64,000 bases of DNA from Cryptomeria japonica (lineage: Eukaryota > Streptophyta > Pinopsida > Cupressales > Cupressaceae), in assembly GCF_030272615.1 (NCBI RefSeq), contig NC_081414.1, positions 336,367,927 through 336,431,926 of the forward strand, written 5' to 3'. The position numbers were made by a program, and so were the translations under genes. Shown here piece by piece: positions 43,841 through 55,795 of this stretch; within the stretch, counting starts at the first letter, position 1, and every line of letters begins with the position of its first letter. Below the pieces are notes generated by a model. That model was not told the DNA's origin. It was given only the letters and a program-made list of their open reading frames with translations, and ran no database searches.

Positions 43841-46800
43841 ATGAAGTTCCTCTCCTAGAACATAAGGGGTCTAAACAGTCCCCAGAAGCAATTTGCTATA
43901 AAACAATATATCTTGGAAATGAAACTTGATATTTGTCTTCTTCAGAAGGTTAAAATGTCCTACCACACTTTTGCAACCATTGGTGGTAAACTTTGGCTGG
44001 GGACTACCTTTTTGTATGTGGATGCTTTAGAGGCATCTGAGGGAATTGCTACCATCTGGGACCCCTTCAAAGTCCAAGGAAAGATTTATGTTAGCACTCA
44101 GAGCTTCCTAGCAGTTACTTTTCAATATGGTGAGCACTATTGGCACCTGTTCAATATATATGCCCCCAATTCCAAAGTGGGAAGGCGTTTGGTGTGGGAT
44201 GAAATCTCTGAACTCATCCTTGTGAACTAGAAGTCCCATTACATGTTGGCAAGAGACTTTAATAGCCCCCCTCTACCCCTCTAAGAAATGTGGAGGCCTA
44301 GTGGATTTTTCAGATAGCATGGGAGATCTCGTTAACCTTATTAATGTTACTAGCCTGTTTGATCTTGATCTTTAGGGTGTCACCTACACTAGGTCGAATA
44401 ATAGGAAAGGCAATCATGTAATTCACGTTAGACTAGATAGATTTCTTGTCTTTACCAACTGGGACATTGGTCACAACTCCTACCTAAAGACTCTCCCAAG
44501 GACCGCTTCTGATCATAGCCCCCTCCTGCTCCATTGGAAGGATAGACCCAGCCTCGGTCCCCACCTTTCCGCTATGAGATTATGTGGGCATGCCACCTGG
44601 ATTTTAGAGACTTGGTTAAGGGGTGGTGGGATACCCCGATCCAAGCGACTACAATGTTCAGAATTGCTGAGAAACTGAAACTCATCTGCAGGGAAGTTAA
44701 AGGTTGGAATAAGGAAACCTTTGGTGACATCTTCAAGAAGATAAAGGAGTTGTTCTCTAGACTAGAATATTTCCAGAGCAATATGGCTACAGGTGACCCC
44801 CCTCACTCTCTACTAGTTGAGGAATAAGAATGTCATAAGAATTGGAAGGAAATCCTTTATAATGAGGAAATCTACTGGAAACAAAGACCCAGAATTGAGT
44901 GGCTAAAAGAGGGGGACATAAACTCAGCTTTCTTCAACCGCTCAACAAGCATCCATAAAAGGAGAAACTTTATCAAATGTTTAAAGGACAACTCGGATCA
45001 GGCGATCATTGAAGAATCCCTAATTGGCCAAATTGCCATTGACCTCTTCACCCGTATGTATACTGAATATGAAAGAAACAATGCGTCTCTCCAGGACAGG
45101 CTTTTGAGTAAGCTCCCTAATGCCATTGGGGAGGAGGATTACTGTAAGCTCCTTGCTCCTATTTCCTCAAAGGAGGTCCATTTGGTGGTCTTTGCAATGG
45201 GTGATTTCAAGACCCCGGCCTTGGATGACTCCCCTCAGTGTTCTTCCAGGATAATTGGGACATCGTTAGTTATGATATGACTAAAGCGGTGAAGGACTTC
45301 TTCAAGACTAGAAAATTATTGAAAAAATTGAATCACACCTACATTGTTCTTGTCCCCAAGTCTTCGAATCCCAGTGGCATGAAGGAATTTTAGCCCATAA
45401 GCCTCTGCAATTCTATCTACAAAATAATATCTAAGGTCTTGGTGAATATAATTAAGCCATTTCTGGCAAATTTTATCACTAGTCCCTCTCAGAAAGGTTT
45501 TGTCCCTGGTCATCAAATTCTAGATGCAGCCATTGCTACCCATGAAATAATCCACTCCATGGATACGAGTAGAATCCCAGGTATGGCTTTCAAACTCAAC
45601 ATTTCAAAAGCTTATGATAAAGTTAAATGGTGCTTCCTATTTAAAACTCTCAAAATTGGGCTTCAACCAGAAGGTTGTTGACATGATTCGGGAATGTGTT
45701 TCTATGGTTCAGTTCTCGGTCTTGAGCAACGAGATCCCTAGGGGCTACTTTAAAGCTAAAAAAGATATTTGACAAGGTGACCCTCTGTCTCCTTATCTTT
45801 TCATCATGATTGCTGAAGTCTTGAGTAGGAATGTGGTTGATATGATGATTAATGACAGACTGTAGGGATTCAAAAGAGATTCTACTATTCCCCCCTGAGT
45901 GATCCAATTATTTGTTGATGGTACCTTTCTATTTGGTATATCCTCAGTAATTGAGGCCAAACTATGGAAGAATTTATTGGCGGATTATGCCTATGCCTTA
46001 GGGCAATGTATCAACTATGATAAGAGTAATCTCTTCTTCTTCAACACCTCTGTGGACCTTCAGCTTAAAATTCTCTCTATACTGGGGTGTAACTTTGTTT
46101 CTCTTCTAGGGATTTACTTGGGTCTCCCCCTCACTATTAAAGAGGTGACCCCTACATTCTAGAATACTATCCTTGAGTGAATACAAAAGAAACTTGCTAG
46201 TTGGAAAGGGAATTTCCTTAGTAGTGCGGGAAAGCTCCAACTCCTTGTTGCTTCCCTCTAGGGCATCCCGATGTACTTCCTTTCCTTGCTCAAAATATCT
46301 GGTGCTATGGGGGAAAAGATTGAGAGGATCCAAAGAACCTTTCTCTAGACGGGCATAAAGGAAAAGAAATTCCTCTCTATGGTAAATTGGGACACTATTT
46401 GCATACTCAAATCCATGGGAGGACTTGGTATCAGAAAGATAAATGCCTTGAACAAGGCTTTAATTGTAAAAGTGGGATGGACCCTAGCTAAAGGCGAGGC
46501 AGATTGGTGTAACATTATTAGGGCCAAGCATTTGGAAAGGGAGCAATTCGATTGTAATTTGAGTGTTAGTGACCTACCTCATTGGTCTAAACTATGGAAC
46601 AACATCTTCAAACTTAGACCGATTATAAGAGAAGGACATGGAAAATTGGATATGGCAGGAAGATTAGGTTCTGGGAAGACTCTTGGGTGGACGAAAAACC
46701 TCTGGCAGATTCTCAATTCCGCCAAATAATGTATCCCCTAAAGGAGAACTTAGGGGAGTACATTACATTGATTACATGGAGCCGAGAAGATGAAGATGGA

Positions 46801-47735
46801 AGAACATAGCCCAGATATTTTCTAATAGACCTAAATTGTTACCCACTGCTTTGGAGCTGCAGGATCTTATGCTGGAATGTAGAATTCCCTTAGCTCCCTA
46901 GATTTATTTGGAAGGGGACCCAATTAGGGGCTTTCTCGGTCAAGTCTGCTTACAAACAGCTCCTGTGACCCACTGGTGATGTTGAGTGTTGGAGGAAGAT
47001 ATGGAACTCACAGCTGATCCCAAAAGTCAACTTCTTCTAGTGGTCCCTAATGCATGGAAAAATCCCAACTCGAGACAATCTAAAAAGGAGGGGTTTCCAA
47101 CTTTCCAATAGATGCATTTTATGTAAAGCTAAAGACGAAACTATTGACCATCTCTTCATCCATTGCCCCTTCGCTGGACACCTGTGGACCATTACCTTTG
47201 AAAAATGTGGTATGCAATGGGTTTTTTAGGATAGCATTAATTAGTTTTTCACTATATGGACACCTCCCTCCCACCACCCCTCAATTCTCCAATTATGGAG
47301 GCAGATCCCACCCCGTATCTATTGGGGTGTCTGGAAAGAAAGAAATAATAGAATCTTCAGAGATGTTGAATCCTCCCCGGATAAAGTCTTCTACAATTGT
47401 TTCAAAATAATTTTGGATAATTTATCAGTGACTAAGTGGAAACCCCCCCCAATCCTCCTAACCCAATGGACAAAAAAATTGTTGAACTATGGAAGCTCCC
47501 CTCAAAGTTTAAAGTTCTCAACAATAGTGCAGAGATAAACAAGAAAAAGACCAAATGGTTAGCCCCAAACCCCCATTGGTACAAATTGAACTTTGATGGG
47601 TCTGCCCAAAATGCCTGCCAAGCAGGTGGTGGAGTCATTTGTGACCACCAGGGGAATACTATTGCAGCCTATGTGAGCAACCTAAAGAACCATATTGTCA
47701 CTCAAGCCGGGGGAGTTCTCTGGTATTTGTTCATT
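43841..47735 (+). pseudogene. LINE ORF2: endonuclease, RT, zf-RVT, RNase H
   Basis: Starts at ATG 43841 (MKFLS, TAG in place of the family Trp, NIRGLNSPQKQ). Endonuclease active-site changes are visible: LLQKVKM has Lys in place of the catalytic Glu, and the GGDFN box reads ARDFN. RT: YWKQRPRIEWLKEGD, GFVPGHQILDAA, AFKLNISKAYDKVKW, then the FADD box reads FVDGTFLFG, losing an Asp. A zinc-binding region is near 47110-47200 (CILCKAKDETIDHLFIHCPF). The RNase H start is at 47590-47640 (KLNFDGSAQNACQAGGGVI). Plant L1 elements with such an added RNase H domain are known. Stops and frameshifts lie throughout (for example 44230, 44827, 45280, 45394, 45680 and 46160), so neither the endonuclease nor RT could work. 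Confidence 0.85.
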
Positions 47736-48399
47736 TTCTTTTGTGGATTAGATTCATGGCTTCTAGATGTGTTTTTATTGTCTATTCTATATTTTTAGTT
47801 CATTTGGACTCTTTTTCGGCAAGTTTTTGGGTCCAGATTGGCTGTTCTTGGTTCCTGGTGCAGTTTTTGAGCTTAACAGCTAGTTGGAGATTTATTCTCT
47901 TTCAGAGAAATTTCTTGGCTTGATGTTCTTGGGCCCCTAGCTGACCTTCCATGGTGGTTAGCACTTCATTTGCATTCTTGGTAGAGGAGATCTTCATGTT
48001 TTGGGGTCGACCTATTTTACATGTTTCATTTTCCTATTTTGGAGAATGTGATCTTTTGTGGCTGACCCGGATGTGTTTGGGATGATATTATATTGTTGTA
48101 TTCAATTATTTGGGGGACAAGGGAAGATGGATGATAATTTAGACATGATTTATAATTTGAACCTCTTGGAGGTCTAGATGGATTGCAATCTATAGTGTAT
48201 GTTGTTCTAGGCCTGTAAGCCTGTATGTATATCGAATGTTGTCAGCTAGTTTATGATGAATCTATAATATGGTGGATGTCTAATTTTGTATTTTCTCTAT
48301 ATTTAGTTGTTGGTTTTGTTGTATTACTCTTGTTTCATGATCTAGATTATTATCTTTGAGGATCCTTTGGGTTATGGCTACATCATTATATTTACCAGA
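47736..48399. other. T/G-rich DNA, possible LINE 3' UTR
   Basis: Long T-rich plus-strand sequence without any supported ORF between the LINE RNase H region and the minus-strand gag fragment. Confidence 0.4.
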
Positions 48400-48790
48400 T
48401 CATTTCTTCATCTTCCTTACAAAATTTGATTTAGCACTACCGGGTTGTTTTTCATATAATTTTCTCAACTTGTCCCATATATCCTTTGCAGACTTATAGC
48501 TCATGACTTTCGAAGACTCTATATTAGACAACCCACTAAGAATAGTATTATTGGCTTCAACATTGCACTCATATTTATTTTTAGCATTAGGATTAGTAGG
48601 AGTAGTAGGAATAGTATAATCGGTTTTGACAACCATCTAAACATCATAACCTAAGGAGGACAAATAGGTTTCCATTCAGATGCTCCACAAGGCATAATTG
48701 GTGCCATCAAACATCAGTACTACTGATTCCTAGCCATTGTGTTCACAAACCAGAATCTACCCAAGCTAGAGAAATCTTTTCAGACAAAGA
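48400..48790 (-). pseudogene. Copia-type gag (UBN2) N-terminal fragment
   Basis: Read on minus, FDGTNYALWSI, METYLSSLGYDV and MVVKTDYTIP lead to SSKVMSYKSAKDIWDKLRKL and YEKQPGSAK, a UBN2-type gag. Two stops interrupt the start (TGA after WSI, TAG before MVV). The coding sequence stops at about 48400, so the rest of the element is missing on this side. A degenerate primer site and probable LTR lie directly upstream. Confidence 0.72.
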
Positions 48791-48807
48791 ACCTAGGGCT
48801 CTGATAA

Positions 48808-48820
48808 AAATTGAAGGAAC
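48808..48820 (-). promoter_or_regulatory. Degenerate primer-binding site
   Basis: On the minus strand TTTTATCAGAGCC, close to the initiator-Met site TGGTATCAGAGC, about 20 bp upstream of the gag fragment. Confidence 0.5.
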
Positions 48821-50250
48821 ACAATTGGACCACTAAGAGGGGGGTGAGTCAGTGGGACTTTTAAATATTAAAAACACTAAAATCAAAGAGAAAGAATATC
48901 AAAGATTAAAATGTTGAACACACATGTGGGTAAAAGCACAAACTTGTGTCTCACTTGGGGCTAACTGGGCGTAGTTCGACTGAACTTATTTTGGCAAGAC
49001 TATTCACCTATCATGTGGCACTCGATGGCACGGACACGACACCTAAATGACACCAAGAGTTTGGCTGAACTCAGTTCGACCGAACTATTGGTTTTATAAT
49101 CTAGATTATTTGTGAGCAATCAAACTCAGAATAGTTCAAAATAATTCAAATTAGTTCGGTCGAACTAACTTATGTGGCAGCTGATGTGGCACTAAATCAC
49201 CTATTTTGTCTATATTTATGAAACTTTTCACTTTTACTCAATTTTTCTTCAGGTAGAATATTTTTTTACAAAAATAAAAATACCCTTTTGTAGAGCTCGA
49301 AGTTAGGAATTTGGACATATAATTATTTTAATATTTTGATTATTTTTAACATTTTTTATTTTTTAAACATTGCAAGTAAGTTTTTAAAGTTAAAGAAGAA
49401 GATGATTTGAAAATTAAAAAAATATTAAATGATATTAAAAATATTTTTCAGTAGATGAGAGAATTTTCTCCAAAAGTGTATAATTTCTTTTTTTGGTAAT
49501 GATAAATTTAGGACAAAAGGTGATGCCGAATGGAAACTACCAAATTCAACTATGTCGGACTTTAAAATATTATTACGAGAAAAATATACATCAAAATTTT
49601 AATTTCCTTTTTAGCACTGCATATACATGTCCTCTATTTGGAAAATTAAAATAAAATAAAAAGTTTGTTTTCATCTTTTTTGGTGATGCCGACTAGAACC
49701 CTTGATTTTCAGCATTTTTCAGCAATAAATAGTCTCTCTTTGAATATATTAAAATAATATCAATTTTAAAAAAAATTAAAAAAATAATAGACATAACTTT
49801 TATTAATATTTTGACATTTGATTAGTTTACATCATTTTGAAATTCAGTTTCGAAATGTCACTTTCATGTGGTCGAAGTTAAATAGTTTTAGTTGTATTGG
49901 CCACTTCCTTTATAAAAGTCTGGCATGACATTATGCTTTTACCTATGCACATCATATATGCATAACATGGTGAGTACGAGGAAAAACCATGGTGGGGAAA
50001 AAAATAGGTGAGAAAAACTACTAGAGGCTACTTCTCTAATCTAGCCACACAATTAAAGGTCTGATTACAGTTTTATGGACATCAACCCAAACAAGCACCA
50101 ACCGCTAACTTTATGAGTACCAACTCAAAGGAGCACCTACCCCTAATATGAGAACCCACTCAGATGACATACAATGGGTAAATATTTAATTACAATTAAG
50201 ACACCTAGTTACAAATTAGATTTTGTAACTCACTATTATTCTGCACTTAT
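48821..50250 (-). repeat. Probable LTR of the truncated element, far border unknown
   Basis: It begins right after the degenerate primer site with AATTGAAGGAACACAATTGG. It includes a GAGGAAAAACCATGGTGG-type sequence near 49979, a motif often seen in copia LTRs and also present in the LTR at 22838. The second LTR was not found in the window, so the right border is a guess. It also contains short repeats of AGTTCGGYCGAACT-like sequence at 48970-49170. Confidence 0.45.
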
Positions 50251-52486
50251 ATTTGGGGCTTCTACTACTTGCTCACAATGTTATGCATTCTATGTCACCG
50301 TGTTATGCTAATATTCTGAGTTCATTCCTTTACAATACCACTTCAGCTCTTAGCCCTGTTAATATCTTGTTTTGAATTCTTTCTTCACCTCTTTTCTTTA
50401 CTACCTCTCATGCACCCTGCTACACTATATCATCTTGTTTTAGGTACGTTCTTCATCTCTTTTCTCTACTAGTTTTATGCATAAAATCTATGTTTATTCT
50501 TTTGCATCACTCTCTTCATTTTTTTGATCTACGACTCTTCATGTGTGTCCCCCTTTTTTCTTTACCTCCCTGCTTTGCTGTTGACACCAACCTTGCCTTT
50601 TAAGCTCTTGTCTCCTATGCTTACTATTTGAAACACCTTTCAATTTATTTTCAATAAAAGTTCTTTTGATAATACTTCTTGGTCCTCTATTTTCTACACT
50701 CTACTTTGGTTCTTAGTTGTCTTTGATCTCCTCTTCACCCTTCATCATTCTGCATTCAGTCTATTTCAATGTTATCTACCTACTCAATACTGTATTATGA
50801 TAAAATTATAATTTTTCTCCTCTACACCTCCTCTTTTTTTGTTTGAGCTTTATATTCTCATTGGTGTCTACCTTCTTCACTTCGTACTCACTTCTATACC
50901 TCACATATAGTACCTATGTTCTCCTCAAGGATTTGAGTTCACTCGGTTGCACCGCCTTTTTAACTCTCTACATAGTAATAACTTTTTCTATGCGCTTTCA
51001 CTACCTCAAATCTCAATAGCCTCTCATGCTCACTGGGACACACCTTCTACAATATTTCTTCTAATTTTTTGATAATCTTTTATGTGCTAGAGCATTCTTG
51101 CATTTTGCACTTGCTCATCGTTGTGTAATGCAGATGTTTCGAGATTGCTTCTCTACACCCTTGTTTCATTTTTTTGTTCTCTATCCTCTCATTTTTTCTT
51201 CTCTTTCTCACTCCCCTACACTCGTACAACTCACATTCACTCCAACCTTTTCTTCTCATGTCCACAAACTTTACTTGGTGGTCATCTACGAACCTCAAGA
51301 ATTTTCTCTCCAAAAAGAACATTGAAAAAATAGATTGTTTGAGCCACTAAACAATTTTTCTCATCCCTTCATTTCAGTCTGGCAACTATCCAAATTAAAT
51401 GCTACCTACCTTATTTTCTCAACAACCTATATGATCTAGTTTGACCTTGTACATAACCCCTATTTTGAAAATAAGCTTTCAACTGTAACTCTGTTCAACA
51501 TTTACTCCCTTTTAATTTGTTGTTCAAACTGAAAAGCTTCTTTGACATGGATGCCCTTTGCAGTTTCATGGACCAATCAACAAGGGTTCTTGTCCACATA
51601 ACCCTCATTCCTCATTCAACAACATGGTTGACAGTGGGACCCAATAATATGTCTCTGCGAACATAAATGATCCGCATGTAGGAGGTATCTACATTGGACT
51701 CACAGACGGAGTGTTGAGTTGGTGTGTTCGGTAGCTCGACTGATACAACATGTTATACTATCCCTGTAATAGCATGTGACTAACAAAATGTGTTATTTTG
51801 TATTGCAACAACACTTCTCTTGAGTCAAACTTGTTTTCTCAATGCCTTCACAACATTATTACCTTGGTCTTCTCTATCTAATTACAAGTTCCAGTAGAAA
51901 AATCCAATAGTCTTCTTTGTCTTCTCTATGGTCTTTGACTGAATGCAAACTCCATGCTTGTTTAACCTACTCAATCACATTGAAATCTACTCATCTTTCT
52001 AACATGAGACAACACCATCTATATCATGGTGATCTTCACTCTAGTACACTCACACTCAATGCTTCTTTGTCTAGTGCAGCATCTCAACTCTTGACATCAA
52101 TGATAATGTAATGCCAACAAAAATTACTTATCATATGGTATGGTGCTTAAAATGGCCCCTCTCAACACATTTTCTTCAATAATTATGATGAATATATCAA
52201 AATATTGAGGATTATATGTTTGAAGAGCCCTCTGAATAGTGTTGTTTATTAAACTTTATCCTTATTGTAATTGTGGAGAAGTATGTAGACTTTGACATGC
52301 TTGGAGCTAACACATACCATTCATAATTTTGAAATTAAATTATAAATTAGCAAAAGAAAATTGTTTGGAAACATAGTAATATTTTAAACAAATTATAATA
52401 TTTGGGAAAAAAATTGCAATAATATAAAACCACTTGCAACAAAGAACACTTCCAAAAACCAAACCCCCCTTTCCAAACCCTAGGGG
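50251..52486. other. CT-rich intergenic DNA, no gene recognised
   Basis: Pyrimidine-rich on the plus strand, with recurring CTTCATCTCTTTTCTCTACTA-like blocks near 50383-50475. Short ORFs are Ser/Leu/Phe-rich and look like compositional artefacts. Confidence 0.45.
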
Positions 52487-53320
52487 ATGAGCCACAACAG
52501 CTCTAAAAATAAAAAAGTGGGGGAGTCGGCAGATATAAAGGACAAAGGGGATATTGAGGTTAAACTAGATATTCCCCTTAATCTGAATTAGGTGGACCTT
52601 GATAATAGTAAAAATGATAAGGTGGATATTGACATGCTACTTGCGAACTCCATATCTAGTCAGGGGAAGTGCTTTCGTTGGGTGATCACTGAAATTCTCT
52701 TCATCAAATAGGACATAAATGATATTATTAAGACCTTCACCAAAAACTCGATGCCTGATAAAACTCACAAGCTCCTTAAAATGTCCTAGAAATTGATTGA
52801 AGATGTTAGGGTCATTAAAACTAAGCACGGATCTAGAATCACCAATTTAGAGAAAGGAATGGAAGAATTAAAGGAGAGTCTCAAGGTTTTTATTGACATT
52901 AGTAAAGAAGAAATGAATAATGGTGTTGAAGGCCTTAAATTTGAATGAGAAAATTGCTATCCATAAAGCCCATTCACTTAACAGTGTGTTTCTTTCTGCT
53001 ACTAAACCCAAAAGAAAGAACCTGGACACTAATCTATAGGGAACGAAGATGAAAATGTCTATCGGCCCATCCACCAGGACCATGACAACAATCAAGAGAA
53101 GAGTACCATTAGGAGAATCATGGAGGAGCTAGAAAATATCAATAAGAATATTATTGAGAAAAATTATGAACTCATGGAAGGTTTTGGTTAGTTTTTTGTA
53201 GGTTTGAACCAGTTTTTTTGTCTTTTTAGTTGAGCTATGTGTGGTGCTTATAGATTTGGGTTTTGGGTCCCTATAAAACTCATTTTATCTTAATCAAACA
53301 TAAAATAATTTTACAACCAT
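52487..53320 (+). mobile_element. Short LINE-like remnant with a decayed ORF
   Basis: A reading frame from ATG 52487 (MSHNSSKNKKVGESADIKDK) continues for about 460 bp with TAG/TAA stops near 52589, 52709 and 52787. It has a Lys/Glu-rich probable coiled coil (HGSRITNLEKGMEELKESLK). The end at 53200-53320 (GGGTCCCTATAAAACTCATTT, then TTATCTTAATCAAA) looks like a plant LINE 3' end. It may be an internally deleted LINE or a gene fragment retroposed by one. No RT is present. Confidence 0.45.
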
Positions 53321-54869
53321 TCTCAAGACAACAATTTCTTTGTTTTATATTTGAATGGTAGTAAGTTACACTATTTTAGGATGAATATTTATGATATATT
53401 GACTATCTCTATATGGGGTTGGAAAAATTTTCATGGCACTATGGTAGAGGCACATGTAGATAATTTGATTTTAAGTAGAATTTTGTGTTCAACTTCTAGA
53501 TGATATATGATTTTAGCCACTGATGAGAGACTTGTTCTATGTTTTTTGTATGGATTTTATGGGTTGAACTGCTGATGGGAGACTCTTTTGTAATATTTCT
53601 TATTATTATAAATATAAATTTAATAAATATTTATCAATAAAAAATATAATAATAACTTTTAATTATTATTTACAATTTCATTTAAAAAAACATTAATAAT
53701 TAAAATAAATTTGAAACTTAAATCTAAATAAAAATTAAATAAATTAAATCCAAATTCTAATTATATCAAAATATAAATATCAATAAAATAATAATAAATA
53801 ATAAACTTATTACTTAAATAAAAAGTAACAATATTTTTTAAATTTATAAAAATTAAAATAGTAATAAAATTTTAACTAAAACTTTAAAAAATAAAAAAGA
53901 GAAATTAAAATAAACTATATGTAAAACTAAAAAAGATAACAATAGTAAGAGGAACTATTAACATGAAAAATAGAATATTTATAGCACGGATGGAAATAAT
54001 GCAAGGGCACGCATTCGGCAAAGGGTTAAAGGACACTCACAGATACACCGGAAAAAAGACTACGCAAATAACGCTTCTTGCAAAAATAGGCGGGTAAAAT
54101 ACATTTTATGTTATAGTTTTAAATTTTAATAATCAAAATGCAGCATAGTTTTATCTTTTTATTAATATAATTCAAATAATATTAAAGATTTAATAAAAAT
54201 AATAAAATAATAATAGCAATAATAATAGTATAATAAAGATATTGAAGTGGGCTTTTTAGATTTTAAAAAAATGTTATTTAAAATATTATGTTTGTAAACA
54301 TTAATTTAAAATAATTTACAATTTCGTATACGTGGAAAAAGAATTAATATTTATATTAATAATTTAGAAAAGGAAACAATATAAAAGAAAAAAATAATAT
54401 CAAATAAGAAATTAAAACTTATAATATATATATTTTGTATTTTGTCTATATAATTATTAATTTTTTCTTTACATAAGAAATAATAAATAAAGTTATATTA
54501 ATTCTATATAAATAAATATTAAATATAAATAAAATTAATTCAAATTAATCTACAAAAATATACATGGAAAAGAAAAAGAAAAAAATAATAATTATATAAA
54601 AAAAATTTAAAAATAATAACAAACATCAAGTAAGAAATTAAAACTCTCTATAATTATTCGGTTTTTTTTTCATAAAAAATAATAAATAAAATTAAGGTAA
54701 GTCTATATAAATAGATATTTAAATATAAATAAAATTAATCTAAAATTAATGTATAACTTTATATGCATGGAAAAATAATAATAATAATAATAATTATATA
54801 TAAATTAAGAAAACAAACAATATGAAAATAATAACAAACATCAAATTTTACAATATATGTTTTGAAAGA
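53321..54869. other. Extremely AT-rich spacer
   Basis: A/T-only stretches with many AATAAT and AAATAA runs. No gene or structured repeat is evident apart from low complexity. Confidence 0.6.
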
Positions 54870-55795
54870 TATTTATCAAAAAGTAAAATTAAGTGTTTGT
54901 TCTTTCACCAATAAAATATTATAAATCTAAAAATAATTGTTTAAAATAAAACTACTTATAATGATCACCAATTAAATATTACAAAGTTAAAAATATTATT
55001 TAAAATACAACTGCTGTTAAAATATTAATTAATTCATTTATAAAATATTACAAATCTAAACTAAAAATAAAATACTCATGCATGATATTCCTTTGCTATT
55101 TAAAATTAAAAATGAAAAAGCTGAATCTAAAAATAGTTGACTAAAAGTAAAACTAGGGTGTGGAAGATTGCATCAATTATTGACTATAAATTGAGGAGGT
55201 TGTGTTAATTGTGTTCATCCAGCTTGATTTTATTGGGGAGATTGCATTGTTTTGTAGATGGCTGAATCATCGATCAATGACCCCGAAGCACCATTGGCTG
55301 CATTAGTAGATGAAACAGAGGTGGAGAATAAAGTTACCCTTATAATGCTAGTGAAGATTGAATTCATTTTATTTCTGTCATTCCTCATCGCATTCTCTAT
55401 ATCTTTGAAGTTTGCTATCAACTATTACGACAAACACCCTGAGAAAAGCATAGCTTTTTACATATTTATGCTTGGATTTGTTGAGTGTCTACCTCCTTTC
55501 ATCGTATTTTTCATCTACCTTGAGAGTGAACCGTCCTTCCTGACAAAGAACCTTGTTTTGTCTGCCAAGGTGCATCTTTGCTTTGTAACAGTCATCTTCC
55601 TCTTCAGTTTCCTTGGAGCAATTGATTTGATTTCATGAGCAATATGTTGCAAATAGACTGTCTCCTTCTTTCACTGACCTAACTTTGTTGCTTCTCTTCT
55701 TCTCTACATGTATAATTTTCAAAGAGAATTTTTGTGTATGAAATCATTATCTTTCAGAATTTCAAATATAATAAAATTAATTACTCATATTGCTG
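54870..55795 (+). repeat. Duplicated segment, copy 2 (gene with flanks)
   Basis: Its 5' part (54870-55015) matches 1014-1166; its later part matches 31321-32198, including the gene and 3' region. Confidence 0.85.
55258..55638 (+). CDS. Small three-helix membrane protein, paralogue 2
   Basis: A 126-residue ORF from ATG 55258. It aligns with the 31628 ORF over residues 1-125 with one inserted residue; the start MAESSINDPEAPLAAL and the block ENKVTLIMLVKIE are nearly identical. Three hydrophobic segments are conserved: about 26-52, 64-90 and 101-124 (VHLCFVTVIFLFSFLGAIDL). It ends at TGA 55636, 29 codons earlier than paralogue 1. The ATG follows TTTTGTAG, which could be a splice acceptor. The ORF is open and the family is unknown to me. 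Expression cannot be judged from sequence; an AATATAATAAAATTAATTA block in the 3' flank could serve polyadenylation. Confidence 0.65.
   Translation: MAESSINDPEAPLAALVDETEVENKVTLIMLVKIEFILFLSFLIAFSISLKFAINYYDKHPEKSIAFYIFMLGFVECLPPFIVFFIYLESEPSFLTKNLVLSAKVHLCFVTVIFLFSFLGAIDLIS

Larger units (their letters stand above)
42150..47735 (+). mobile_element. Second L1-like LINE, RNase H-bearing type, dead
   Basis: ORF1 (42435-43682 and tail) and ORF2 (43841-47735) in the plant L1 order. The 5' limit is approximate. The 3' limit is set where recognisable RNase H sequence ends; the following T-rich DNA to about 48310 may be its 3' UTR. No target duplication was found. Confidence 0.78.

Noticed and set aside
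51080-51333. Overlapping ORFs in the CT-rich region around 51.1-51.3 kb
   Set aside because: Amino-acid content is dominated by Ser, Phe, Leu and His from pyrimidine bias, with no motif and no conservation evidence.
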